DNA of 64,000 bases from Trichomonas vaginalis G3 (GCF_026262505.1 NC_067205.1:21919585-21983584); one strand, 5' to 3'; counted from the stretch's first letter, positions 44,566-56,330 are shown. Notes: generated by a model not told the origin, from the letters alone. A program made the numbers and translations.

Positions 44566-47141
44566 ATACATTAAATGAAAAACAGAAGGAAGCATTTAAA
44601 GAACTTCTAGATGAGGAATTCAATAAAGTGAATATCATAGGTTTTAATTCGGGAAAGTTTGATTTAAATTTAATTCTTCGTGATTTAAACACTGCAAAAT
44701 GGAAAATAAAATCAATGCTGGGTTCTTCTTCTCAATTTAAGCAAATCATTGTAAAGAAAACAAACTGTCCATATGAATTAAGATTTATTGACATCAGAAA
44801 TTATATAGCGGGTGGAACATTAGACCAATTCACTCAAGATTTCGGAAACAATAAATCACGTGTTAAATCCTTTTTCCCTTATCAATTCATCACATGGGAG
44901 AATTACGAAGATGAATTATATAAAGTGGAACCATTCACTCAAGATTCATTTTATTCAGCATTAACTCAAGAAACAATATCCGATTCAGATTATCAAATAT
45001 ATCTCAATGATGCTAAAAATTTTGAGAATAGATTAGAATATTTTATTCATTATTGCAATAAAGACGTTGAAATTATGATTGACCCAATTGATAAAATTAT
45101 TGAAGAAACATTTGTTTATAAAATTGACATGCTTCATAATCTTTCTTTATCATCGAATGCATCAATGATTCGTTACGCGTTAGCATATAAGAACTTCAAT
45201 CCTAACGAAACATATCCAGAAGAAGAAAATGTGGAATCAAGTTTTGAATTAACAAAAAAGTATTGGAAATATAAAATTGATTCATATAAGAAACAAGATG
45301 AAAAAGCAGAAAGGGATACTAAAAACAATGTTTCAATGGATGACTATCAATACTATCACGATTTAATCCTTTCATCTAAATGCAAAATGTGTGGTAAAGC
45401 GTTTACATATGCTAATAAACCAACATTAGATAGAATCGATAATGAAAAACCACATACCAAAGAAAATTGTCAGTTAATGTGTTGTTATTGCAATGTCGTA
45501 AAATCAAATAAAGATGAAGATGTTCAACGTTTAAGAATCAATTTAAGAAATTATACATTAAAAAATAATTTACCAATGACTCTAGATTCAGTTGAAGCTT
45601 ATCACATCCTCCGTAATGGAATTACTGGTGGTTTATCAAATGTTCAACATAGAGTAAATCTTAAAGGAATCACGCACATTAATAAACTTTCATATAATCC
45701 AGAAACTAAAACTGTATCAAATGAGGACACTTCCAACATTATGACTCATTTCGTTGGTGTTGACTTTAATTCATTATATCCTTCATCATTTTCATCTAAT
45801 CCTCATGATTTCATTCAATATACTGACCATAAAATGTATATGCCGGGAAGATTGAATGGTGTTATCATTTGTGATACAGCAACAAAGAAAGCAAAAGCAC
45901 TGGGAATAATTAAGAAGAAAAATACTTTATTCGTGGCTGAAGTAAAGGGTCACATTGATGAAAAATACATTAATGATTACATAAACTTTTTACCAATAAT
46001 AAGAAACTTTGATATTATCACAGATGAAAAAACAATTGGTGGTTTTATGTATAATTACATGAAATCAAACAATCTACCAGTTGACCAGAAACAGAGGAAA
46101 TTAACTCAGTTAGCATCAACACACAACCAATATCAACCATTTTCTTCTTATTATCTTTGGTATCTAATAGACAGATTTCATTTTATCATTGATGACATTC
46201 AATCAATTTTAACATTTACGAAAAATACTTGTTTTAATGAATTTGCGAATGAATTTATGAACGAAAGACAAAAGGCTGAATTAGAAGGAAATAAAGGAAA
46301 AAGTTTATTTTGCAAGATTTCACTTAATGGATCATATGGTTACGATGCAATGAATACACAAAATTACGCAAAGACTAAAATAATGAATGCACAGAAGGCA
46401 CGCGTTGCATGTATGTCAAATAAGTTTAAAAACATAAGAGAAATAGGAGAGGATACGTATCAAGTGATGCTTAAAGATAGATTTTATAGATGTGATACAT
46501 GTTTACAAGAGGCATTCTTCACTTTAGATAACGCAAAATACTGGTATTTGGTTTTCATTTATGATTTTATGTATAAATGCATGGATGTTAATCGTTTTCA
46601 TTTCATTGAAGGTGATACTGATTCATCTTATTGGGCAATCGCTGGCGACCCAAATCTTCCTAACACTCAAGCATTTCAAGCAATTGTAACCGATAAAAAA
46701 TTTTATGATAAAAACATTTACAAATTCGCACCTTTTGATTTCTTCTGTTTTAATGAGAAATTTAAACCTAAATTAAAGAATAAAGCTGAAGAAAAAGCAC
46801 ATGAGAAGAAGTTATTGGGTTTAGCAATTGAGAAACAAGGTGATAACATGGTTGCTTTATGTCCTAAGTGTTATACTTCATTCAACGGTTCAATTGATGG
46901 AAGTGATTTTAAAAAGATTGCACAAAAAATGAAAGGAGTTAGTTTACGACAAAATAAACAATTAACACCTAAAAATTATTTGGATATAATAAATGATAAA
47001 GTGATATTTGATGGTCAGAATATTAATTTACAACTTAAAAACGGGTCAATGACTCGCTTAACAATCGGTAAGACTGCATTAACAGGAGCACACACTAAGG
47101 CTGTATGTTGTGAAAATGGATGTTGTATGCCATTTATTTAA

Positions 47142-47243
47142 TAAAATGCCACAGAAGAGACAAAAGGAACCGTAAATAATGTTTTTGATACTATGATTCA
47201 AAGAGGCGGGCACCCTTAAAACACTTATTTTATTTTTATATAA
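47142..47243. other. Polymerase-integrase spacer, longer than in element A
   Basis: Compared with the 24-base spacer of element A it has about 80 extra bases, including ATGCCACAGAAGAGACAAAA and GGCGGGCACCC. The flanks (CCATTTATTTAA and TTAAAACACTTATTTTA) match on both sides. No gene is visible. Confidence 0.5.
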
Positions 47244-48772
47244 ATGAATAGCGTAGATTTAAAAAATTTAATTGATGATTTAGTACTTAATCAAAATTTT
47301 CTTAATTATTATGAATTAAAATCATATCTCCAAAAACATGATAACAATATAACGGGTGATGATATGGATTATTATTATTCGTATTATAAAAATGAAGTTT
47401 TGAAATATCATGATAAAATAATTTCTAAAATTAAAGACAAAATTAAAAATAATGAATATTCAAAGGGAAAAAGTAAATCACAACTTAAACAATTGAAAGA
47501 TTTCAAAAATAAAGTATTAACAGAAGAAGATATTGATGAATTATATAAATTATATAAATTATATAATCCTGAGCCGCAAAAACCAAAGGAACAAAAACAA
47601 AAGGTGCAAAACGCCCAGGTCCTTCAGACCATAAATGAAGCACAAGCTTTAATTTATGATTCATTAGTTAAACCATATTCAGCCCGACTTTTAAATGAAG
47701 ATCAACTTTTGGAATTCATCCTTCAACATAAACTCGAAGCGGGAAAGTATATCAAACCTTTATATACAGCATATTTAAAACAAATGAATAGAATACATCC
47801 AGAATTAATGAAGGGGGAATGAAATCCAAAATCAAAGCAGATAAAATTAAACCACCTGCAACACCAAACCCTCCAACGACAGTACCTCCTCCTCCTTCAG
47901 TTAATCCTTCATCATTCACTTTATTATATCCATTTCAAACATTAAAGAAGCAAAAAGATTTTAAAAAGGATTTCAAAATATTAAATAAACCAACTGACCC
48001 AAAAATTCAACCGTTAAAGGAAAAATTTAGTCGCCCTTCATTTGCACCATATCCATATTCATACGAAATCGATCATTTAGAATATTCAAGAGGAAACGTT
48101 ACTTATTTATTTGCCATTAACATTAACACCAGATATTTATATTGCATTCCGGTGAAAGGGAAAACAGAACAGGAAACAAGAAGAGCTATTCAATACTTAC
48201 TAGATCATGAAAGAGTAGATAATATAAGGGGTGATGGTGATAAAGGATTTCAGGCAGCTATGGCTCATTATTTCCCACAAATTAATTTTTACTTTTCATC
48301 CTCTCCATATACGTTTCATAATAAAATAGTTGATGCGGTAATGAGAACTCTTAGAGATGCGTTAGGGGTTAATGGTCAGATATACTGGGATGGAAATCAT
48401 GACTCCATCATACAGCAGTTAGTATATTATTACAATAATACATGGCATAGAACAATAAACATGAAACCGGTGGAAATGAAAAATGATATTTCAAAAGAAT
48501 GGGAATATATTAGAAAGCAAATGGAAAGGTTGAATGATGTTAAACGTGAACAAATTAATTCGGGGCTCATGAATTTTAAACAAGGGGATAAAGTTTTGAT
48601 TCATCTCGATTATGGAAAAACTGATAAATCAATGACAAAAAGAAGACGAAGATTTGACACAATAGCTGAATTTGTTAGATATATTAACGGCAATGCATTA
48701 GTTGAAGTTGACAATAAATTAATAGAAATTCCGATTTATTTTATTACTCCATTATATTTAAATAATATTTAA
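47244..48772 (+). pseudogene. int: Integrase (rve family), element B
   Basis: It has the same domain order as the element A integrase and about 95 percent identity: helical front, Pro-rich linker, RNase-H-like core (YEIDHLEYSRGNVTYLFAIN, then GDGDKGFQ and NKIVDAVMRTLRD), C-terminal SH3/chromo-like module. The in-frame hairpin-derived stretch (QNAQVLQTINEAQ) is present as in A. It is broken, about one break. Confidence 0.9.
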
Positions 48773-48791
48773 TTTTTTTATTTCGTAAGAA

Positions 48792-49063
48792 ATGAGTAAC
48801 AACGAAGCAGTCAAGAGTCCAGACGATGAATATAAAAAGAAACTAAACAGAATTAAATCAAAAATATGTTATTACAAAAAGAAGCCACAATGTGGTGGGT
48901 TGAAAACGATAAAGAGAGGAAAGAAATAATCGAAAAATTAGAAACTTATCGTTCAATCCTTAAACTGAGTGAAGCAAAAATAAAAGAATTTAATAGAATA
49001 AATAAATTGATTGGAAGAGATGAATTTAATAAAGATGAATTTTTAAACTCTATCCAAATTTAA
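48792..49063 (+). pseudogene. Small charged helical protein, element B copy
   Basis: Counterpart of the element A gene at 25,618, with MSNNEAVKSPDDEYKKKLNR at the front and IGRDEFNKDEFLNSIQI at the end. It is broken, about one break. The stop overlaps that of the opposite-strand small gene. Confidence 0.6.
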
Positions 49064-49224
49064 TTTTTATTCCTCTTCGACAACATCTCTCTTTCCATCA
49101 TTACCGCATAACCACATTTTCTCAATTTTAGTGGTTTGTTATTTTTAACATGTTCTTGCATCATTTTTATCATTTCCTCCCTTGTTATGATTCGTGGTAA
49201 ATTTTGAGCTTGTGGGGTATTCAT
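49060..49224 (-). CDS. Small basic protein, 54 aa, element B
   Basis: The frame MNTPQAQNLPRIITREEMIK matches element A for 23 residues and keeps CGYAVMMER; the tail differs. The ATG follows a T-run and CATAAATG. Conservation of such a short frame in both elements, with changes concentrated between the two conserved ends, supports a real gene. Basic; function unknown. Confidence 0.6.
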   Translation of the reverse strand: MNTPQAQNLPRIITREEMIKMMQEHVKNNKPLKLRKCGYAVMMEREMLSKRNKN

Positions 49225-49284
49225 TTATGATAAAAATAAAAATTTGTTATCACTTATTTTATCGTGAATGTTTTTAGGTTATTC

Positions 49285-49735
49285 AAAAATAATTATTTTT
49301 GAAGAACTGAAGGTGCTACCATGTTACCATGTGCTACCAGGTCATTTAACTTCTCTGAAAAAGTGTGACAACATGACATTTTGACAACAACACAGGAGGA
49401 AGGTAGTTATGAATTATTTTTGAAGAACTGAAGGTGCTACCATGTTACCATGTGCTACCAGGTCATTTAACTTCTCTGAAAAAGTGTGACAACATGACAT
49501 TTTGACAACAGTTCAGGAGGAAGGTAGTTATGAATTATTTTTGAAGAACTGAAGGTGCTACCATGTTACCATGTTGACAACATGACATTTTGACAACAAC
49601 ACAGGAGGAAGGTAGTTATGAATTATTTTTGAAGAACTGAAGGTGCTACCATGTTACCATGTGCTACCAGGTCATTTAACTTCTCTGAAAAAATGAGACA
49701 ACATGACATTTTGACAACACAGCAGGATTAATGCA
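49285..49735. repeat. Left repeat array of the primase-helicase, element B
   Basis: Four units (starts near 49,301, 49,422, 49,543, 49,631) with a 121-base period, one unit short. Words: GAAGAACTGAAGGTGCTACC, ATGTTACCATGTGCTACCAGG, CATTTAACTTCTCTGAAAAA, GACAACATGACATTTTGACA. The GCTACC word replaces the GTCAC word of element A throughout, while flanking words are kept. Confidence 0.85.
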
Positions 49736-49766
49736 AAAATAAATTCCAATCATACTTTATAAAGCT

Positions 49767-49794
49767 AGACCTTCAGGTCTCGCCGCTTAGCGGC
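49767..49794. repeat. Double-hairpin insert at the helicase gene end, element B
   Basis: AGACCT-TC-AGGTCT, one base, then GCCGC-TTA-GCGGC. In element A the matching place reads straight through (TTTATAAAGCGTCATTTAC), so the block is an insertion in B. Confidence 0.8.
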
Positions 49795-52094
49795 TCATTT
49801 ACAGGTATTTCATCATCAGTAAATGATTCCTCATTATCGTTTGGTTCAACCTGTTTATATAATCCTTTCATTTCTTCTTTCAAAACATAATACCATGTTT
49901 GTTTACCGTCTATTCTTCTATGTTTCCTATCACATTTATCCTTAATACTCATTTGAAAGTTTTTGTCTTTCATGTCTGATGGTTTGCAGAATAGAGCATT
50001 TTCACACGTCATACCTGCACACAATTCATCATAATGTGTATTTATCCATACATCTAAAGGATTTGATGATAATTCAATTAAATCTGTTTGGCTTCAGTCA
50101 TCGGTATGATTCGTACATTAAATGATGAAAGGTCATATTGCATAAAATACGTCAGTAAATTATCATAAAATTCCTTTGTGCATGAATCCATTAAATTCTT
50201 GAAGTAATCAAATTGACCCTTGAATTTACCATTAACTCTTAAAACTACGTATCTTCTGTCTCCAACTTCAATTTTGACAGGGTAAACGTTGTTAGTTACG
50301 AAAATGAAGTTTGCAACATTCTGAGCAGTTCTTCTGGTTGATTCTTTTCATTAATTCTTATCTCATTATCCGTAATAATTGATTTCAAAGCGTTGAAGTT
50401 TGCGAGTCTGTCTTCACCCACATTCTTGAGTTCATTAAGTACAAGAAACATTTATTTTCAACTACTGAATTGAAATTACCCGTTAGCTCACTTATTTCGG
50501 TAATGTTTTTTACATGAATAACCAGCGAGAAGTTCAGAAATAATGTCTGTAAATCTGTTTTTACCTGTTCCCTGAAGTCCTTTCAAATAATTGCTGTTTC
50601 ATTCTTGATTCCGGGATGTTGAATCATTGATGCAATCCAGCCGAGAAGGTATTTTATACACTTCATCGTTATTATCACAAATGGCTTCTTTAATGAAATT
50701 CATAAACATCTCAATTTTTGAGTAATCTGGTTTTTCGAGAACGTTGTATTTATAACCTTGAAACGTTGAGAAAACATCTGGGGAATCAGATTTAAAGCAA
50801 ACACCCTTAACGGTTAATGAAGACAATTGATTTAGTAGTACATCCCATGCTGTTATGGTTTTACCTTCTTCTTTAAATAATTTAATCATTTTGAGTGACT
50901 CTTTCATGTTTGACTGAAGAACAAATGATATTTGATTCATTTTGTCGTGGATATTATAGTCCTTTTGAATGAAATATTTATTTCCACAATCTACAAAACG
51001 GATTACACGTGATAAATCCTCAATTACTTCAGAACTGTTTTTATACTGATGATTTTCAGCCTTGCGTCTAATATCTGTTATCAAAAACGAGTCATCAAGT
51101 TTGATATCAAATGTTATTTTTGGCTTACGTAATAAAGGTAAAACATATTCATCATAATATTCCTTTTGATATAGTTTTAGAATCTTCACTAAAACAAATG
51201 GAGAAGTCATTAAATGTGCATATCTACTACGTGCTTTTTCAAAATTACTTTTTGCATTTTCTGTTAAACTGCAGAAGTTATAAACGTTATCGTATGCTTC
51301 ATTAATTAAATGATCCGGTAACGAATTAATAGCTTGAAACAGTGTGAATAATGTTATTTCTTTTTCTAAATTCATGTTTCCACCGTCATTATGTACTTCA
51401 AAATCACAGATGCCATCAACTATGCTCTGAGCTAGTTTATCGTCAATGTTTACATCTTTGTTTTCATTCATGATAGTCTTTATTTCTTCATTCTTCTGTT
51501 CAACTCTTACCTTAATATTCAAATCATTTAATATATCATTCACTGTTCTAGTTAATGTTGAATCATAACTTCCACGAATGAATGAGTATGTATTGATTGG
51601 TTCTGTTGCATTCTTGCGAACTCTTGAATCAGCCATAACCACTAAAGAACGCTTTGAATCATCCATAGAAGTCATTATATCGATATCATAATCATTGCAG
51701 GAATAACATTTAATCATTCTGTTCGAGGTTGAATAGAAGAAATTAGTGTTGCAATAAATGTGAAGACCTCCTGAAGCGGTTTTAACGATAACATCTTTAT
51801 CCGAAAGTTTTGATAAAATGTCTTTTCTAACTGTTTCTTTAAGTTCATCATTGTACGATTTATTGATATAACATCTATAATCGTTAAATTTGATATTTTA
51901 TTTACTAATAAAGCCATACCAGTTTTCCTTCCTCTTCCTCCATCATGTTTGAGGTAGTTATGTAAATCAATCCTGTTTTCACCAATTCTTTCGTTGAGGG
52001 TTTTAGTTTCTGCCACAACTAATTCCTCAGCTAATGAATCAATAACTTTTTCATCAGAAACGATATAGTTGCTGTTGTTGTTTGTTGCTGTCAT
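49773..52094 (-). pseudogene. PrimPol-SF3 helicase fusion, element B copy
   Basis: Counterpart of the element A primase-helicase with the same primase, D5-linker and SF3 helicase segments at about 95 percent identity. It is badly broken, about eight breaks, so the protein is not made from this copy. It sits between the inverted arrays. Confidence 0.9.
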
Positions 52095-52149
52095 TTATAT
52101 AGGAATAAAAAATAAAAACAATTTTAAAACTAACTTTATTTTTGGACTG

Positions 52150-52490
52150 CATCATATTTTCCTGTGTTGTTGTCAAAATGTCATGTTGTCACACTTTTTC
52201 AGAGAAGTTAAATGACCTGGTAGCACATGGTAACATGGTAGCACCTTCAGTTCTTCAAAAATAATTCATAACTACCTTCCTCCTGTGTTGTTGTCAAAAT
52301 GTCATGTTGTCACACTTTTTCAGAGAAGTTAAATGACCTGGTAGCACATGGTAACATGGTAGCACCTTCAGTTCTTCAAAAATAATTCATAACTACCTTC
52401 CTCCTGAACTGTTGTCAAAATGTCATGTTGTCAACATGGTAACATGGTAGCACCTTCAGTTCTTCAAAAATAATTAATTATTGAATAACC
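52150..52490. repeat. Right repeat array of the primase-helicase, element B
   Basis: Three 121-base units (starts near 52,161, 52,282, 52,403; the last shorter), inverted relative to the left array. The words GGTAGCACATGGTAACATGG and TTGTCAAAATGTCATGTTGT match the left array of the same element almost exactly, but not element A. Confidence 0.85.
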
Positions 52491-52500
52491 TAAAAACCAT

Positions 52501-52528
52501 GAGACTTTGTCTCCGGACTCTTTGAGTC
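52501..52528. repeat. Double-hairpin insert after the right array, element B
   Basis: GAGAC-TTT-GTCTC, two bases, GACTC-TTT-GAGTC. Element A has AAACCATTAACGATAAAATA at this place; element B has the same left and right parts (AAACCAT and TTAACGATAAAATATATT) with the hairpins between. This is the cleanest insertion in the window. Confidence 0.85.
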
Positions 52529-52581
52529 ACTTAACGATAAAATATATTTTTGGTCGTTTATGACAAAAATAAATGGTTCAT

Positions 52582-53247
52582 TTACTCACAATATTTTTGT
52601 ACAAAACGACCCCAAACTTTTAACTTCTTTTCTGCAGCTTCAAATGCTATCTTAGCGAGTTCATATTCTCTAAATTCTCTCTTTAAATCTTCTTGTTCCC
52701 ATTGGTCTAGTTCGTATGGAGAATCTCTATAACCATAACATATCTCACGTTCATGTTCTAATTGTTTTTCGCACATTTTTCTAACTTCTTCTTCAAACAA
52801 AGGTTTAGCATTTTCTACTGTATCTTCGAGTTCTTCTTCATCTAACTTCTCATGAACTTTCTTGTCTATGGAGTCCATAATATCTTTGACATAAAATGCA
52901 TACTTTACAGAGCACCATTCAGCAACAAAATGAACGAGGTCAGGATGTATGTAAATACCTTTGAATTCATTCATAACGCCCTTAGTAAGCTCATAAAATG
53001 CTTGTTTTGAGGTCGAGCCACTTTTGGCTCCACCGTATTCTTTCAACCAAAACTCAAGAATTTCCTGCATTTTAGCACTATTGAGAAATCTGTTTAAATG
53101 GTTTAACTTTCCTGCTTCTCTTACCATCTTTGTTGCATTAATGTAACCATCCTTGTTTCTACGTAAGACTTCAATACCATTATAAGTGCCTTTTGTGAAT
53201 GTTTCGCCATTAGATTTGTTCGTGAACGTCTGTGCTTCGACCGACAT
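52582..53247 (-). CDS. KilA-N domain protein, element B
   Basis: This 221-residue frame looks whole. I start it at MSVEAQTFTNKSNGETFTKG because the preceding six residues translate the conserved GTATGTAAGAACAGTA leader. KilA-N domain about 15-120: GTYNGIEVLRRNKDGYINAT, KLNHLNRFLNSAKMQEILEF, and IHPDLVHFVAEWCSVKYAFY. A charged coiled coil follows. It is probably a DNA-binding regulator. It lies between the right array and the fibre gene, a place that is empty in element A, and is nearly identical to the decayed copy in element C at 5,859. Confidence 0.88.
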   Translation of the reverse strand: MSVEAQTFTNKSNGETFTKGTYNGIEVLRRNKDGYINATKMVREAGKLNHLNRFLNSAKMQEILEFWLKEYGGAKSGSTSKQAFYELTKGVMNEFKGIYIHPDLVHFVAEWCSVKYAFYVKDIMDSIDKKVHEKLDEEELEDTVENAKPLFEEEVRKMCEKQLEHEREICYGYRDSPYELDQWEQEDLKREFREYELAKIAFEAAEKKLKVWGRFVQKYCE

Positions 53248-53326
53248 TACTGTTCTTACATACAAAATAAAAAAATAAATAAAAATAATTTTAAAACTAA
53301 TGAAATTAATTATTTTTGGACTGAAT

Positions 53327-55092
53327 TCATTGAACTCTATACCATGCGAATACAGTCATAAATGGTGGCATGTAATCTTTACTTTGTCCCGTTGTTTGTG
53401 TATATCCTGAAACGCGATGTGTATGGTTTCCTTCTCCCTGAGTGTCACTCCAGTAACAATTTATGGCAAATTTAACATCATCTTTAACATCATATCCTTT
53501 ACCTTTTGTCATTCCTGACCAATCCCAATATCTATGCTTATGCCAACCTGCTTGAGATGTGCTTAAATCTATGTAGTGACTGTGTGCAGGTAAATTTTCA
53601 CCGTAATTGTTTTACTTCCCCTGTTTCCTTTGAAGAGTTTGCACAATACAAAAACCTGTCGACTATTTGTTCCCATGCACCAACACCAAACATTGCTTGA
53701 GGACCTCTCACATCCATAGATGTATAAATAGAACCTACTGGGTTCATTAAATCAAACATATGAGATATTATAGGATTGTCTCTTTTGAACTTAAAATATA
53801 GTGTAACTATTTCGGGTTTCTTCTGGTTTGTGTCAGAATATTTTTTATAATATAATCTTATGTTTTCAGGGTATGTAAAATCTTGACTATAATATTTATT
53901 TTTGTCATCTTCATAATAGTATACTATTCTCGTTTTTTCTATTGCATTATATCTTTTATATCTATAATAATCTAAATATAATGTTTGCTTTTTTGGGTCT
54001 ACATGTGCGTCAACACCATAGTCATAATAATACGGTGCTGGAGCTACGTTAGACAATGTCATATCCGTCATTTCATAAACTCTTAAATATTTCTTTTGTT
54101 CGTCTCCATATAAGTTTAAGTAGCAGTTGTTGTCTAATGGAACTTTAACTTGTGTGCCATTATTCTTTATATAGCCTACATACATTTCATTGTTATTTTT
54201 CGGAATGAGTTTATACCGTATACCATTTCTTAAGGACTGTACAAACTCCCATCTAAAATATTTGTTTTCTTCATTGACAGAAAAGTCGCCAACAATAGTT
54301 TCAATATTTTTTGTTCCAACTAAACTTTGGTATATTTCGTTAACAAATGATATATCTGCTTTCTTTGCTAACTCATCGTTAACAAATGATATATCTGCTT
54401 TCTTTGCTAACTCATCGTTAACATAAGTTTTATCTGCTTTCTTTGCTAACTCATCGTTAACAAATGATATATCTGCTTTCTTTGCTAACTCATCGTTAAC
54501 ATAAGTTTTATCTGCTTTCTTTGCTAACTCATCGTTAACAAATGATATATATCTGCTTTCTTTGCTAACTCATCGTTAACATAATTTTATCTGCTTTCTT
54601 TGCTAACTCATCGTTAACAAATGATATATCTGCTTTCTTTGCTAACTCATCGTTAACATAAGTTTTATCTGCTTTCTTTGCTAACTCATCGTTAACAAAT
54701 GATATATCTGCTTTCTTTGCTAACTCATCGTTAACATATTCCTTATCTGCTTTCTTCATTATGTCATTTAGGAAACCTTTTATGAATTCCTCATTTAAAT
54801 TAAATCTTCCAATCTTCAAAACTTTAGGAAATGCATTTAATGCGTAATATCTTTGTTCTTCTGGTGGAATTGATGTTATATCATCCGTTATTCCTTTAAT
54901 TTTTGAATTCATAAATAAAATTTCTTTTATATTTGATATCACTGCACCACCTTTGCAAACGAATTCGAAATGGTCATTTTTCAATACTATCTCCAAATCT
55001 CCATATTTCAACATTTGCGTTTGTTCTGCCGTCTTTGAATTATATGCATATATGGCGTATGTAATGGTCTGTGGTTGCTGTTGTTTAATCAT
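53327..55092 (-). pseudogene. Chimeric fibre protein, element B
   Basis: The front (TITYAIYAYNSKTAEQTQML, then YGDLEIVLKN) is almost identical to element A. The shaft is an expanded array of 39-bp repeats (13-residue units alternating ADISFVNDELAKK and ADKTYVNDELAKK) near 54,330-54,740. The back (NPVGSIYTSMDVRGPQAMFG, LPAHSHY, MPPFMTVFAWYR) is over 90 percent like the element C fibre and unlike A. This is a head swap between lineages. It is broken, about four or five breaks. Confidence 0.85.
54330..54745. repeat. 39-bp fibre-shaft tandem repeat
   Basis: About ten units of TCATCGTTAACAAATGATAT plus ATCTGCTTTCTTTGCTAAC or the alternate type with AACATAAGTTTTATCTGC. The two types largely alternate, implying expansion as 78-bp pairs. 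Element A has only a few diverged units in this position. Confidence 0.9.
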
Positions 55093-55116
55093 TTATTACG
55101 ATTTAAAAATAAATAT

Positions 55117-55829
55117 TTAATCTGTTATCTCATCAGCTATTTTTTCTATTTGAAATTGCCATAATATTTCATTCATAAATTCTAAATCACAATCAAATAG
55201 GTCAGTTATTCTAAATTTAATATTTGATAAATCTTTTGAATGAAGAATAAATGAATTCCCGGATAATTGAAACGGATATGATAAAGAAAATATGTTTAAG
55301 TTGATGGATAAAATGTTTTGTATTGATGGGTAAGAGTTAGGGTCTAATGTTTGATGTGAAAATCTCATTGGGGTATTAACTTTATCACATTTGATTAAAA
55401 TGAAATTAGAACCAGTGTCAGAATACAAAACATCCCCAACATCTTTTTCAAAATTTAATATCCCCAACAATGAACGAAGACGAGGAGTACAAAATTTAAT
55501 TTTCAGCGGAAATTTAATAAGGTTATTTATTTCATCAAGTTCAAAAAGTTTATCAGGTTTTGATTTAAAATTTTCTTCATACCATACGATAAATGATTCA
55601 TTTAAATAACTTAAAATCATGTTAATATCCCATTTCGTTATCACATTATTTATATACATATCATACGTTTTTTCTCATGGTCATCTTTAATAAATGATAT
55701 ATAATCTGAAGGGTCTAAAAGAATGGGATTAAATTTACCACTCACAGAAACGAGAGTAACATTATAAATTCCGCTAACTGTTAAATTTAATTCACAGTTA
55801 TTATTCGAAATAATATTGATAATTGACAT
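55117..55829 (-). pseudogene. Minor structural protein, element B copy
   Basis: Counterpart of the element A gene at 31,850, about 98 percent alike, sharing NILSINLNIFSLSYPFQLSG and the C-terminal FQIEKIADEITD. It is broken, about one break. Confidence 0.65.
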
Positions 55830-55850
55830 TTTTTTATTACGATTAAAAAT
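55830..55850. promoter_or_regulatory. 21-bp bidirectional start region, element B
   Basis: Same palindromic core as at 32,561-32,579 (TTATTACGATTAAAAAT) with a slightly longer T-run, between divergent ATGs. Confidence 0.5.
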
Positions 55851-56330
55851 ATGGTAAAGCGTTATTTTCCAGTGATAAATAAAACTAGAATAAGATTACC
55901 TCAAGAATTCATAAATTCAACGAATAAGAAATTCATTCATGTTATAAATTTTAGTGTTTTCAGAAAATATGAGTCGATGTCATATTCATCATCAGGTTAT
56001 ATTTCACTTCATTCAAATTTAGTTCAATCAAACCCATATAATGACCATTTCATAAGATTTTCAGATGGTATTAAAAATGTAATTGATAGATTAAAATATG
56101 AACAGATTGACAATATCGAATTTTTGGAATTTTGGTTTAAATATCCCGATGGAAAAAAGATTGAAGTTAAAGATAAAGCTGATACTATAACAAAAACAAT
56201 TACAATGACCGATCCGGATAGTGGGGAACAAAAAGAAATAAAACAAACGATAGAAACTGGTGAAAGGTCAATTATTATCGATTATGATTCAAAGGATTAT
56301 TATTCGATAATGTTAATGCTTGAATATTAA
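55851..56330 (+). CDS. Unrecognised minor protein, 159 aa, element B
   Basis: Looks whole and over 97 percent identical to the element A gene, starting MVKRYFPVINKTRIRLPQEF. The shared start confirms the choice made in A. It is probably a jelly-roll minor capsid protein by its strand pattern; not certain. Confidence 0.6.
   Translation: MVKRYFPVINKTRIRLPQEFINSTNKKFIHVINFSVFRKYESMSYSSSGYISLHSNLVQSNPYNDHFIRFSDGIKNVIDRLKYEQIDNIEFLEFWFKYPDGKKIEVKDKADTITKTITMTDPDSGEQKEIKQTIETGERSIIIDYDSKDYYSIMLMLEY

Larger units (their letters stand above)
43603..47141 (+). pseudogene. polB: Protein-primed DNA polymerase B, element B
   Basis: This is the Polinton replicative polymerase. A short front and a Cys/His stretch (CPFCKEEVYS ... 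HCEKC) precede a 3'-5' exonuclease start (ITFDFETLE). Then come an HNH-like insert near 45,378-45,510 (CKMCGKAFTYANKPTLDRID, then HTKENCQLMCCYCN), palm motif A (VDFNSLYPSSF), motif B (KISLNGSYGYD) and motif C (EGDTDSSYW), and a Cys-rich end. Two palindromic GC-rich inserts lie in frame near 44,336-44,400 and 44,531-44,565. It is broken near its front, about two breaks; everything from the exonuclease onward reads through. The TTTTTATTCTTACATAAATG start is typical. Confidence 0.9.
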
